Of a stretch of DNA of 43,289 nt, positions 9,655 to 17,180 are shown one piece after another (positions within the stretch are counted from its first letter, which is position 1; each line of letters opens with the position of its first letter). The translations under genes were made by a program, and so were the position numbers. This stretch comes from Pelotalea chapellei (GTDB lineage: Bacteria > Desulfobacterota > Desulfuromonadia > Geobacterales > Pseudopelobacteraceae). The notes beneath the pieces are model-generated. The model made no database searches and was not told where the DNA came from. It worked only from the letters and a program-made list of their open reading frames with translations. Location of the stretch: NCBI RefSeq assembly GCF_018531195.1, contig NZ_JAHDYS010000023.1:1-43289 (forward strand). Direction: 5' to 3'.

Positions 9655-9679
9655 TGCGTACCCGGCTCCTTTTTGGCCG

Positions 9680-10000
9680 CTACTGCTTGTTACAGCATGT
9701 GTTGTAGTTGCGAATCAGATCAGTTTCAAATGTGAATCGCTTCTGTTCAGAGCTTTCAGCGCGAACGGCAATATGGGTCTTTCCATACCTCGTAAAAGAA
9801 TCGGACTGATGATGATTATCGAAGCGTTCCGATAAATTGCCCGTCTGACCGATGTACAGTATCCCGTAGTTACCCGGTTGCTTCTTTAGCACAATATATA
9901 ACCCACCAACTGGATTAAACGTTGTGCCCCATGGATAAACTTCGAACTCGTACTGTGTGCCTGACTGCCCCTTTACTGTTACTTTGTCTTCAGCTGCCAT
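9680..10000 (-). CDS. GIY-YIG-like small protein, first gene of the hsd operon
   Basis: The 106-residue product contains a GIY-YIG-like core: GGLYIVLKKQPGNYGILYIG followed by QTGNLSERFDNHH, the spacing and YIG/R/H pattern expected of that nuclease superfamily. The family includes homing endonucleases, UvrC and restriction enzymes. A clear catalytic Glu near the end (TFETDLIRNYN) may complete the active site. The start at 10000 follows AAGGA at about 8-nt spacing; the frame is open to 10066 but has no better site there. It ends 25 bases before the half-S gene and is probably co-transcribed. Whether it cleaves DNA or only shares the fold is unknown. Confidence 0.7.
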   Translation of the reverse strand: MAAEDKVTVKGQSGTQYEFEVYPWGTTFNPVGGLYIVLKKQPGNYGILYIGQTGNLSERFDNHHQSDSFTRYGKTHIAVRAESSEQKRFTFETDLIRNYNTCCNKQ

Positions 10001-10131
10001 TTTCCTGTTCCTTTCCCTGTTGGGGGTTGTGGCAGGCTTGACTTGGCGAGGAAGGCTGGAGTACACTTAGTATGCCGACGAAGTGACTTTGGCCCCGACC
10101 AGGTTCGCCTGCCGGTTAAAGTTACCGAGTG

Positions 10132-10161
10132 AGCCCGTGTGTTGAAGCACACGGGCTTTTT
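10132..10161 (+). terminator. Strong intrinsic terminator-type hairpin on the plus strand
   Basis: A 9-10 bp perfect stem (GCCCGTGTG at 10133-10141 with CACACGGGC at 10148-10156, loop TTGAAG) is followed by five T. It points to the plus strand, although no plus-strand gene is evident upstream. It may insulate the hsd operon promoter region. Confidence 0.6.
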
Positions 10162-10642
10162 CTCGGGCCACATTGATCATGTTCGGAGTATTGCATGTCA
10201 TCCTTGGCTATGTCAAGTTTATTTTGGAGTAATGTGAGTCATCTTGTGGTGCTGTGTTTGAGCTTCGTGTATTTCGACCGCACCCTTTAAAAGTTCCAGT
10301 AGCATTCAATTAGCCATCTTCCATCTATGACAGCCCCAATTACCTCCAACAGAAAAGGGGAACCGGGAATCCTCTCCTTTTCTGCCAGCTCGTTTGTACC
10401 ATCACCCCACTTACCCCACCACTGTAACTGACAGCTCGGAAATACTGGCAATCAGCCAGTTCACAACCGCTCAGGCTTCCTGCGCTCTCTCGACAATATT
10501 TTCAGATTGATCTGATCTGGTCGAAGTGTCCGTTATGCAAGATGTTGACGGAGAAATACACATTACATTCGATCCGTATCTAAACCATCTACGGCCACAT
10601 ATTAATTCTGTGAATTATATATTTCATTCGCAGGAGGAAAAA
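10162..10642. other. Intergenic stretch with no supported gene
   Basis: These 481 bases lie between the hsd operon and the next plus-strand gene. The only structure seen is an imperfect hairpin (CAGAAAAGG at 10350-10358 with CCTTTTCTG at 10376-10384, 17-nt loop) without a T tail. A frame open from 10526 joins the next gene but lacks a ribosome binding site. Promoters for the flanking transcripts should lie here or nearby, but none was convincing. Confidence 0.4.
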
Positions 10643-11014
10643 ATGAAGTGTTTCGTAACATTGGAAGCGGTCGACCAGGCCCGGCTTCCTGCAAATCTTC
10701 GCATAGCAGTGACCCGGTCCGTGCGGAACATGCTAGACGTCCACGGTGACCGCTATGATCCGGCAAATGATGGCAGTGTTGTTCTTGTGGAACAGATCAC
10801 TACTGATGAGGACGCTCTGTTATTATTCGGCCACATGTGGTCGAATGCTCCCTTGGAGGCAGTCACCTATGATCGGGAAACTGGAACCTTCTTAGCAGTG
10901 GTGCTGTTAAATAATCAGCTGGCTCACAGCATCATCGTGCCGGACATGCCCTGGATATCTCCAGCCTTCCGGGTAAATCTCTTGGAGAATCTCTGTGGAA
11001 AGGAGCGACCATGA
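10643..11014 (+). CDS. Hypothetical protein, accessory region
   Basis: The 123-residue protein was not recognised. It appears soluble, alpha/beta and acidic in the middle (a run with DRYDPANDGSVVLVEQ), with no signal peptide or membrane segment. The start at 10643 is clear: CAGGAGGAAAAA precedes the ATG, whereas the longer frame from 10526 has no such site. Its stop overlaps the ATG of a 28-codon frame (ATGA). It opens a plus-strand group that ends with the RadC-type gene, a grouping typical of plasmid or island cargo. The function is unknown. Confidence 0.65.
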   Translation: MKCFVTLEAVDQARLPANLRIAVTRSVRNMLDVHGDRYDPANDGSVVLVEQITTDEDALLLFGHMWSNAPLEAVTYDRETGTFLAVVLLNNQLAHSIIVPDMPWISPAFRVNLLENLCGKERP

Positions 11015-11097
11015 TTATGGGACCCTTTTGTTCCCATTTCTCAGAGCAAGCTTTATCTCGTAAGGTCGGAGAAATGGTCGGACGATTGCTGGAGTAG
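11011..11097 (+). CDS. Possible 28-residue small protein
   Basis: The ATG overlaps the previous stop (ATGA) and has AAGGAG six bases upstream, so translational coupling is plausible. The peptide begins MIMGPFCSHF and ends VGRLLE. There is no recognised family, and at this length chance cannot be excluded. Confidence 0.35.
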   Translation: MIMGPFCSHFSEQALSRKVGEMVGRLLE

Positions 11098-11322
11098 GCC
11101 TGTTGCTATATGTAGTGCTGTCGGAGGAGTGTACCCCGGTCGTTCATTGTCGCTGCACCAGGCTATTTGATCTGCTCGTTTGATGCGATTGCAGATTACC
11201 TGCCTTTTGGCCATAGTGATGACCCAGTGACTTTGACCGCCCCGTTCGTTTCCTTGGTTACATCACTGACGAGGTGAAACGGAAGGCAAAACAATGGCAA
11301 TTCACAACAAACTAAGTACTCG

Positions 11323-11357
11323 AAAGGCCCATGCTCTGGCATGGGCCTTTCCTTTTT
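11323..11357 (+). terminator. Terminator or attenuator hairpin just upstream of the 88-residue gene
   Basis: A perfect 12-bp stem (AAAGGCCCATGC at 11323-11334 with GCATGGGCCTTT at 11339-11350, tetraloop TCTG) runs into CCTTTTT. It ends about 15 bases before the AGGAGGAG of the next gene, so it could terminate the preceding transcript or act as an attenuator. A short frame beginning at ATG 11294 runs through it. Nothing else was seen in 11098-11322. Confidence 0.65.
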
Positions 11358-11371
11358 CAGGAGGAGAGAAA

Positions 11372-11638
11372 ATGGAAACAAATGAAATCGTTTCCGCCCT
11401 AATGGGTACACTACCTGACCCCTCAGAGGTGGTTTTTGCAATTACGATGCAAGACCTTGTGGCTGCCATTGTTCGACGAATAGGAGAGGGGGCTCTTATG
11501 CTTACCCCTAATGATCTACTGCTTGCCCGCGAAGAAGTTCAGGCCTCAATAGGGCACAACCTGGACGAACGGGAATTTATAGACATTGGCCTTGATTCTT
11601 GGGAGATCTCAAAAAATCTTGAGGTGACACGGTCATGA
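11372..11638 (+). CDS. Hypothetical protein, 88 residues
   Basis: No family was recognised. The start at 11372 has AGGAGGAG about six bases upstream; the frame is open from ATG 11294 but that part overlaps the hairpin at 11323. The product is acidic and probably helical (METNEIVSALMG at the start, DEREFIDIGLDSWEIS near the end), with no signal peptide. Its stop overlaps the next ATG (ATGA at 11635). It is co-linear with the radC-type gene. Confidence 0.6.
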   Translation: METNEIVSALMGTLPDPSEVVFAITMQDLVAAIVRRIGEGALMLTPNDLLLAREEVQASIGHNLDEREFIDIGLDSWEISKNLEVTRS

Positions 11639-11879
11639 AAGCCAAAGCCACATGCAAGCCAGATTATCTCGACAAATTGACAACACGGAAAAGCAGAAAA
11701 AGAGCTGGAGGAGGCCACACGGCTCAAGAAGAAAATATATGTGCAGTTGTCCTTGCTGATGATGCTATCGGGAAGGTAGTCGCTCAGGTTTGCATGGAAT
11801 CGACACATGGTCATGGATACTGACCGATGAGTTCAAAAAACGTCTGGACACGGTGACAGGGAGGGTTCATGAAAATTAA
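11635..11879 (+). pseudogene. Probable small gene broken by frameshifts
   Basis: The ATG at 11635 is coupled to the previous stop, but that frame ends at 11823 with an unlikely sequence (62 residues). Protein-like sequence moves between frames. Frame 1 gives DYLDKL near 11661. Frame 2 gives the amphipathic stretch EKELEEATRLKKKIYVQLSLL (11696-11758). Frame 3 gives HGIDTWSWILTDEFKKRLD and continues to a stop at 11879, overlapping the radC-type start by 11 bases. Two single-base indels would unite these into a roughly 80-residue protein. The alternative is that only the 62-residue frame is used. The function is unknown. Confidence 0.4.
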
Positions 11880-12336
11880 AACGAAGACACTTAGATTGCG
11901 CTGTATCAAGCCAGTTTTTAGCAGGGAAATTGTCTGCGAGAATTTGCCCTCTTATCTGAGCACTGACCGATTCATTTCACCACATCAGGTCTTTGAAATG
12001 TTCCGCGACTTGATCTGTGAGACAAAAGAACATTTCCTGGCTTTGCATCTTGACGGAAAGAACAAGATCGTTTGTTTCGATAGAGTGTCGGTAGGTAGCC
12101 TCAATCAAAGTATCGTTCATCCAAGAGAGGTTTTTAAATCCGCTATCTTGTCGTCGGCAGCAGCCCTGATTCTGGTCCACAATCATCCGACAGGTGATCC
12201 ATCTCCAAGTGCCGAGGACAGAGCCATTACCAAGCGCCTCTCTGAAGCGGGAGAACTGATCGGCATCAGGGTGTTGGACCATCTGATTGTGGGTGATGGA
12301 AAGTATGTATCATTTGTGGAGCAAGGATTGCTTTGA
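11869..12336 (+). CDS. RadC-family JAB/MPN-domain protein, short form
   Basis: The 155-residue protein is the RadC JAB domain without the helix-hairpin-helix N-terminus of chromosomal RadC. The JAMM metal site is intact: HNHPTGDPSPSAED gives His104, His106 and Asp117, with a likely Glu upstream. Short RadC proteins are typical of plasmids, prophages and islands; despite the name, a DNA-repair role is not supported for the family. The start at 11869 follows GGGAGG at 4-nt spacing. Transcription probably stops at the bidirectional hairpin at 12442. Confidence 0.88.
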   Translation: MKIKTKTLRLRCIKPVFSREIVCENLPSYLSTDRFISPHQVFEMFRDLICETKEHFLALHLDGKNKIVCFDRVSVGSLNQSIVHPREVFKSAILSSAAALILVHNHPTGDPSPSAEDRAITKRLSEAGELIGIRVLDHLIVGDGKYVSFVEQGLL

Positions 12337-12441
12337 CCGCTTCTCCCCTGGTACTACTCCTGGTCGAGCAGGCGAGGCAAGGTCCTCTAAGAGGGGGGAT
12401 GTAGGACCGTGAATGAACCGTAGTGGCAAGATACGACAAAA

Positions 12442-12479
12442 AAGGGGTTACAGCTTGAGCTGTAACCCCTTGATTTTTT
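12442..12479. terminator. Bidirectional terminator between the radC-type gene and tRNA-Arg
   Basis: A perfect 13-bp stem (AAGGGGTTACAGC at 12442-12454 with GCTGTAACCCCTT at 12459-12471, loop TTGA) has GATTTTTTT on the plus-strand side and a run of T on the minus-strand side. It therefore serves both the plus-strand radC-type transcript and the minus-strand tRNA transcript. Confidence 0.8.
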
Positions 12480-12556
12480 TGGCGCGCTTGGAGAGATTCG
12501 AACTCCCGACCTACGGATTCGTAGTCCGTTGCTCTATCCAGCTGAGCTACAAGCGC
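12480..12556 (-). tRNA. tRNA-Arg (anticodon ACG)
   Basis: The minus strand folds as a 77-nt tRNA including encoded CCA. The acceptor GCGCTTG pairs with CAAGCGC, the D-arm has TAGCTCAGCTGGATAGAGC, the anticodon loop is CTACGAA (ACG, Arg) and the T-loop is TTCGAAT. It is transcribed after tRNA-Phe. Its 3' end faces the accessory region, a common insertion site for integrase-driven islands. Confidence 0.95.
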
Positions 12557-12603
12557 ACTTTGTTAAAAAAGGGTCATGCCATGCAGCGTAACCCTTATTT
12601 TTA

Positions 12604-12679
<76 letters not shown>

Positions 12680-12691
12680 AAAAGGATTTTT

Positions 12692-12721
12692 CTTATACCT
12701 TTTTGCTGCTGGTGCTGTCAA
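12692..12721 (-). promoter_or_regulatory. Sigma70-type promoter for tRNA-Phe/tRNA-Arg
   Basis: On the minus strand TTGACA (12721-12716) and TATAAG (12697-12692) are separated by 18 bases. The expected start is about six bases before the tRNA-Phe 5' end. Confidence 0.65.
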
Positions 12722-12751
12722 CAATAAAACCTTGTTGGTTGAAAATAAAAT

Positions 12752-13831
12752 TTACTTCTTATCTTTTTCTCGCTGGGCACGGATCGGGACGTAATTGCAG
12801 AAAGGTTCCTCTTCCATGTAATCGCCATGGACGGCATCGGCCCGTGCTCGACATCCGCCGCATACATTAAGGTATTCGCACTGGCCGCATTTCCCTTTGT
12901 ACGCCTTGAAGTTGCGCAGGTTCTGGAATATTTCCGAGTTTTCCCATATTTCGCGGAAGGGAGTTTGTTTGACATTGCCGGCAGTGCGGTGGAAGTAGGA
13001 GCAGGGTTTGACATTGCCAAAGCAGTCGATCAGACAGATGGTTTGGGCGGCGATGCATCCTTTGCCGCCACCGGTGGAGAATGTCAGGGAGCGGCGTTCG
13101 AATTTTACCCCTTCTTCCTTTGCCTTCTGGGGGACTATGCGATAGTAGTGCGGTGCACATGTGGGACGCATGAGGATATCGTCTTCGAGTTTTTCCTGCT
13201 GATAGTGCCAATCCAGGATTTCCTCGTAATCCTCCTTTGAAATCAGCTCGCTCATGATCTCTTCACCGCGGCCGGTGGGGACGATCATGAACATGTACCA
13301 TGCAGTGGCGCCCAAGCCTTTGGCTGTCTTGAAGGTGCTGGCAATATCGTGCTGATTGCGTTTGGTGAAGGAGGAGTTAATCAGGAATTTCTGGCCATTG
13401 CGGCGGAAGATTTCCGCTGCCCGAACAACGCCATCAAAAGAGCCGGGACATTGTCGGAAATTATCATGCACTTCGGCGCAGCTTCCATCCAGGGAGAGGG
13501 AAACCATCTTGATGTCTGCTTCTTTCATTTTCTTGCAAACTTCATCAGTTACCAAAGATCCGTTGGAGGCCATGCACATGCGCAACCCCAGAGAGGTTCC
13601 ATAGGCGGCAAGTTCAAAAATATCAGCACGCATCAAAGGTTCCCCGCCGGAGAGAACCACGACCGGTTTTGAAAAATCAGCTATTTCGCGAAGAAGTTTT
13701 TTGCCTTCTTCGGTGGTGAAATCTCCCTGAGAAGAGGTCATTTCGGAAGAACAGCGACAATGGACACAGCGAAGATTACATCTTTGCGTAGTTTCCCAGG
13801 CAACCCATTTAGGAATGAATTCGGGGGTCAT
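12752..13831 (-). CDS. Radical SAM/SPASM protein of the AhbC/AhbD/NirJ heme-biosynthesis group
   Basis: The 359-residue protein has the radical SAM cluster motif CNLRCVHC (Cys18, Cys22, Cys25) right after [11 protein letters not shown]. It has a GGEPL SAM-binding motif, and a C-terminal SPASM region with further cysteines ([16 protein letters not shown] and PFCNYVP). This arrangement is typical of the enzymes that decarboxylate siroheme- or coproheme-derived intermediates: AhbC and AhbD in the alternative heme pathway, NirJ for heme d1. In a cytochrome-rich anaerobe an AhbD-like role is attractive, but the subgroup cannot be fixed by eye. AGGAG precedes the ATG by four bases. It is monocistronic. 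Confidence 0.8.
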   Translation of the reverse strand: MTPEFIPKWVAWETTQRCNLRCVHCRCSSEMTSSQGDFTTEEGKKLLREIADFSKPVVVLSGGEPLMRADIFELAAYGTSLGLRMCMASNGSLVTDEVCKKMKEADIKMVSLSLDGSCAEVHDNFRQCPGSFDGVVRAAEIFRRNGQKFLINSSFTKRNQHDIASTFKTAKGLGATAWYMFMIVPTGRGEEIMSELISKEDYEEILDWHYQQEKLEDDILMRPTCAPHYYRIVPQKAKEEGVKFERRSLTFSTGGGKGCIAAQTICLIDCFGNVKPCSYFHRTAGNVKQTPFREIWENSEIFQNLRNFKAYKGKCGQCEYLNVCGGCRARADAVHGDYMEEEPFCNYVPIRAQREKDKK

Positions 13832-13946
13832 AAAGCTCCTGTTGAGAATGGTACGGTGAACTTCTGGTAACTAAATTTACGCGAAAGACGTAATAAACTC
13901 AAGGATATTTCCAGTGATTGGGGGATATGCAAAATGCGCAATAAGC

Positions 13947-13975
13947 TTGAAAGGCTATATCAATTCTGCTATAGA
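13947..13975 (+). promoter_or_regulatory. Sigma70-type promoter for the mglB-mglA pair
   Basis: TTGAAA (13947-13952), a 17-base spacer and TATAGA (13970-13975) lie about 66 bases before the roadblock gene, so the leader would be about 60 nt. Confidence 0.6.
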
Positions 13976-14041
13976 CACGATCGGTGTAGTCGAATTTCAA
14001 AAGTCGCAGGCATCCGCTAAACAGCATGCAAGGAGAGAGGC

Positions 14042-14533
14042 ATGTCCACTCCGCAGATGGTCATGTATGATGAAGAGTTTCAGGAGATTAATCTGGTTAT
14101 TGAGCGATTGCTCAAGGAAGCCAATGCCAAAGTAATCTTTTTGGTTGATAAAAATGGCCAATTGATATCGGGAGTGGGAGAAACAGAGCGTTTTGACACG
14201 ACATCCCTTGCCTCCCTGACGGCAGGCAATATTGCTGCCACGGGTGGACTTGCAAAACTGATAGGAGAGAAAGAGTTCTCGATCCTTTTTCATGAGGGAG
14301 AAAAGGACAACCTGCATATTTCAATTGTTGGTGGCAGAGTCATACTGGTGGTGCTGTTTGACTGTCGGTCATCACTCGGGCTTGTCCGTCTGAGGGTCAA
14401 GAAATCTTCTGACGAGCTTTCGGCGATCTTCGACAAACTGGTAAAAAAGGCCGAAGACAAGGAAAGGCGCGGGGTATCGGATTTCCCCTTTGCTGAAATT
14501 ACGGACGATGATATCGATAATCTTTTTAGCTGA
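14042..14533 (+). CDS. mglB: Roadblock/LC7-domain protein (MglB-like GTPase regulator)
   Basis: The 163-residue protein has one roadblock/LC7 domain (about 10-125): the N-terminal helix NLVIERLLKEANAKVIFLVDKNGQLIS, the conserved segment LASLTAGNIAATGGLAKLIG, and the strand pair that forms the dimer sheet. An acidic tail (about 135-163) follows. Proteins of this type act as GTPase-activating partners of MglA, controlling cell polarity in Myxococcus. It lies 15 bases before the MglA-type GTPase. CAAGGAGAGAGGC precedes the ATG. The role in this organism is inferred. Confidence 0.88.
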   Translation: MSTPQMVMYDEEFQEINLVIERLLKEANAKVIFLVDKNGQLISGVGETERFDTTSLASLTAGNIAATGGLAKLIGEKEFSILFHEGEKDNLHISIVGGRVILVVLFDCRSSLGLVRLRVKKSSDELSAIFDKLVKKAEDKERRGVSDFPFAEITDDDIDNLFS

Positions 14534-14548
14534 TGGTATGAGGTAACG

Positions 14549-15136
14549 ATGTCTTTCATCAACTATGCCTCACGTGAAATAAACTGTAAGATTGTCTATT
14601 ACGGGCCTGGCTTGTGCGGCAAGACGACCAATCTGCAGTACATTTACCAAAAGACTGCTCCGGATGCCAAGGGCAAGATGATCAGCCTGGCCACCGAAAC
14701 AGAGCGCACACTGTTCTTTGACTTTCTTCCGCTGGCTTTGGGCGAGATACGTGGCTTTAAGACCAGGTTTCATTTGTATACCGTCCCGGGCCAGGTTTTT
14801 TATGATGCTTCCCGCAAGCTGATCCTTAAAGGCGTTGACGGGGTTGTGTTCGTTGCCGATTCCCAGGAAGAACGAATAGATGCCAATATCGAGTCACTTG
14901 AAAATCTACGCTATAATCTTAACGAGCAAGGGTACGATCTGGACAAGCTGCCCTATGTGGTGCAGTACAACAAGCGGGATTTGCCGCATGTAATGAGTGT
15001 TGAAGAGTTGCGCAGGGAGCTGAATCCCACAGGAGTCCTTGATTTCGAAGCTTGTGCCACAACCGGGGAAGGTGTTTTTGAAACACTTAAGGCAGTTGCA
15101 AAGTTGATTCTGATGGATCTTAAAAAGGGAAGATAA
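14549..15136 (+). CDS. mglA: MglA-type small Ras-like GTPase
   Basis: The 195-residue protein is a bacterial Ras-like GTPase. The P-loop [10 protein letters not shown] spans 19-28, the switch II region is TVPGQ with Gln in place of the Ras Gln61 region, and the base-recognition motif is NKRDLP. MglA is a switch that, with MglB as GAP, sets the polarity of motility machinery. In non-gliding relatives it may position pili or signalling arrays. It is co-transcribed with mglB, with GAGGT four bases before the ATG. Confidence 0.93.
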   Translation: MSFINYASREINCKIVYYGPGLCGKTTNLQYIYQKTAPDAKGKMISLATETERTLFFDFLPLALGEIRGFKTRFHLYTVPGQVFYDASRKLILKGVDGVVFVADSQEERIDANIESLENLRYNLNEQGYDLDKLPYVVQYNKRDLPHVMSVEELRRELNPTGVLDFEACATTGEGVFETLKAVAKLILMDLKKGR

Positions 15137-15214
15137 AGGCTAGATTTTCCGCTGCCACTGCAGGGCTTTATAGTGCTGAAGTTTTAGATGTTGGTCATAT
15201 CATTGGGTTTTAAC

Positions 15215-15243
15215 TTGTTTTTGCAAATCAATTATGGTATCTA
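15215..15243 (+). promoter_or_regulatory. Likely promoter of tRNA-Ser
   Basis: TTGTTT (15215-15220) and TATCTA (15238-15243) are separated by 17 bases, about 33 bases before the tRNA 5' end. Confidence 0.45.
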
Positions 15244-15276
15244 TCCTTTTCCTGTGCAGGTCAGGGAAACAGATGC

Positions 15277-15369
15277 GGAGAGATGGCCGAGTAGGTCGAA
15301 GGCGCTCGCCTGCTAAGCGAGTATACTGGGAAACCGGTATCGAGGGTTCGAATCCCTCTCTCTCCGCCA
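15277..15369 (+). tRNA. tRNA-Ser (anticodon GCT)
   Basis: A 93-nt class II tRNA with acceptor GGAGAGA/TCTCTCC, anticodon loop CTGCTAA (GCT, reading AGC/AGU), a long variable arm (TATACTGGGAAACCGGTATC), T-loop TTCGAAT and encoded CCA. Confidence 0.95.
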
Positions 15370-15391
15370 CTTTTATGTTCGGGTATCTCTA

Positions 15392-15889
15392 TTGGGGTTG
15401 ACGGTGTGTTCTCTAAAAGTGCTGCTTGTTCTCGTTGCTCTGCTCACGCTGCTGGCGGGATGTCAACAGGATGAACAGCAAGTCCCACCCAAGCTGGAAA
15501 TTGGTCGGTCACATGCAGCCACTAGAGAATCAGTCATTGTTGTTCCCGAATCAGTAAAAGGGCAATGGAAAGCAGTCAGAATAGCAGTTACCGATAAAAC
15601 CACCGGCAAGACCAGCGTCCACACTGTCCCCGTTGGCGGAAAAATATCCCTCCCCCCATCATCCATGGTCATTCACGTTGAAACTTTCCTCCCGGCCTTT
15701 GTCAAGGAAGGGCCCAAAATGACCTCAACATCAAACACCTTAAAAAACCCTGCTGCAAAAGTTGTGATTAGCGAAGGTGCTACAGTAATTTTCAATGGCT
15801 GGCTTTTTTCACTCTTCCCTAACGCGCATGCTTTCATGCATCCCCGCTACGGCTTCACCCTTGTTGACGTCATCCCTGCAAAACGATAA
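15392..15889 (+). CDS. DUF2155-like lipoprotein
   Basis: The 165-residue product has a lipoprotein signal peptide (VLLVLVALLTLLAGC, lipobox LAGC) and a periplasmic domain resembling DUF2155. The resemblance lies in KTSVHTVPVGGKISLPP near 70-86 and the C-terminal GWLFSLFPNAHAFMHPRYGF, in which such proteins share a conserved surface-exposed segment. The biochemical role of DUF2155 is unknown to me. The frame opens with TTG at 15392; a GTG at 15404 giving a shorter signal peptide is also possible. It follows tRNA-Ser by 22 bases and may share its transcript. Confidence 0.7.
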   Translation: MGLTVCSLKVLLVLVALLTLLAGCQQDEQQVPPKLEIGRSHAATRESVIVVPESVKGQWKAVRIAVTDKTTGKTSVHTVPVGGKISLPPSSMVIHVETFLPAFVKEGPKMTSTSNTLKNPAAKVVISEGATVIFNGWLFSLFPNAHAFMHPRYGFTLVDVIPAKR

Positions 15890-15898
15890 TCCCTGAGT

Positions 15899-16375
15899 TC
15901 ATAAATTTACTATTGCTGCGCGAGCAAGGCAGTCGCAACGCTCATTTTCAATATGTCCGTCATGGCCACGCACCCATTGCCACGTAATGGTGTGAGCGCG
16001 GGCAGCTGCAAGCAGCTCCTCCCACAGGTCACGGTTGACCACCGGTTCTTTTTTGCTGTTCTGCCACCCCTTGCGCTGCCAGCCGATGATCCATTCGGTT
16101 ATTCCTTTGACAAGGTACTGGGAATCGGTCGTGATTATCACTTTGCAAGGGCGGGTGAGGAGCTTCAGTGCCTCAATGGCGGCTGTCAGTTCCATGCGGT
16201 TATTGGTGGTATGTGCCGCAGCTCCGCTGATCTCCTTCTCATGCCCGTTGTAGCGCAGGATGGCCCCATAGCCTCCGGGGCCGGGATTGCCGCTGCAGGC
16301 GCCGTCACAGAAAATATGCACCACGCTGCTGCAGGTTGGCTGTTGTTCCTCTTGAACGCTACGCTTCGCCGACAT
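15899..16375 (-). CDS. rnhA: Ribonuclease HI
   Basis: RNase HI cleaves RNA in RNA-DNA hybrids (R-loops, primers). The 158-residue protein has all catalytic positions: Asp24 in [17 protein letters not shown], Glu62 in [11 protein letters not shown], Asp84 in TTDSQYL, His138 in WVRGHDGH and Asp148 in NERCDCLA. The start at 16375 is chosen because AAGGAGG lies six bases upstream; an ATG further out at 16429 is unsupported. The gene overlaps the plsC 3' end by 17 bases and is probably translated from the plsC message. Confidence 0.95.
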   Translation of the reverse strand: MSAKRSVQEEQQPTCSSVVHIFCDGACSGNPGPGGYGAILRYNGHEKEISGAAAHTTNNRMELTAAIEALKLLTRPCKVIITTDSQYLVKGITEWIIGWQRKGWQNSKKEPVVNRDLWEELLAAARAHTITWQWVRGHDGHIENERCDCLARAAIVNL

Positions 16376-17012
16376 AGGCGCCCTCCTTCCTGAGCAACCC
16401 GGCAATTCCTTGCATGACGCGCTCGACAATCAGCAGATGGGTCTCTTTGCAATTCTCCCTTGCATAAAGATCGCTGAAATCCAGCGGTTCTCCGAAGACA
16501 GCGGTAGCCTGCTGGCCGATGCCGGGAAACTTCCAGTGATTGAGTCCGATCAGCGCAGTCGGAATGACGGTAGGCCGGGTTTCATAGATGATTTTGCCTA
16601 CACCGCGATTGCCTTTGCCAAGCCGCCCGTCCCTATGCCGGGTGCCTTCGGGAAACAGCATGACTTTCTGGGTTTTTAGCAGGTCCTCAATCACATGGGT
16701 CGCTTTTACATCTCGTCCGCGCCTGACCGGGAAAGCTCCCCAGGATGAATATATGATTCGCTGGAACGGCTTGCGGAACAGCTCTTCTTTGGCCGGCGCC
16801 CAGAGCATCTGGAAGTGGTGATGACGAATTATGGCCCAGGGAAGGAAAATGGTTTCATAGGCAGAGATATGATTTGATGCGATTAGCACGCCGCCGTGTG
16901 CCGGAATATGTTCTGCCCCTTTGGTTGTGAAACGGTTGAGTGTGGAGGCGTAGAAACCGACGACATACACGGAAAAGGTGACCCAGAAGCGCCTTAAAGC
17001 GGAAATTTTCAC
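16359..17012 (-). CDS. plsC: PlsC-type 1-acylglycerol-3-phosphate acyltransferase
   Basis: This enzyme family acylates lysophosphatidic acid to phosphatidic acid at the inner membrane. The 217-residue protein begins with a membrane segment ([14 protein letters not shown]). It carries the acyltransferase block ASNHISAYE (His48; the usual acidic partner is Glu53 rather than Asp) and [10 protein letters not shown] (about 120-130). The GTG start at 17012 follows AAGGA and gives a normal family length; the frame is open upstream to 17321 but that part runs antisense to the NUDIX gene. Co-transcribed with rnhA, divergent from the NUDIX gene. Confidence 0.82.
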   Translation of the reverse strand: MKISALRRFWVTFSVYVVGFYASTLNRFTTKGAEHIPAHGGVLIASNHISAYETIFLPWAIIRHHHFQMLWAPAKEELFRKPFQRIIYSSWGAFPVRRGRDVKATHVIEDLLKTQKVMLFPEGTRHRDGRLGKGNRGVGKIIYETRPTVIPTALIGLNHWKFPGIGQQATAVFGEPLDFSDLYARENCKETHLLIVERVMQGIAGLLRKEGAYVGEA

Positions 17013-17180
17013 GTACTGACCATCCTTGAAAGCCGGGGCAGCGGCTGATGTTCTTTTGAACCATTGTTTATAGCACTGTCGATCGCTCTTCGGCAACAGT
17101 GAACGGTTTATGGCATTGGAAAACACTTTGACAGTTGCTATAGTAACTAGTTCATATCCGTCACCGGAGAGGAGAAGGTC

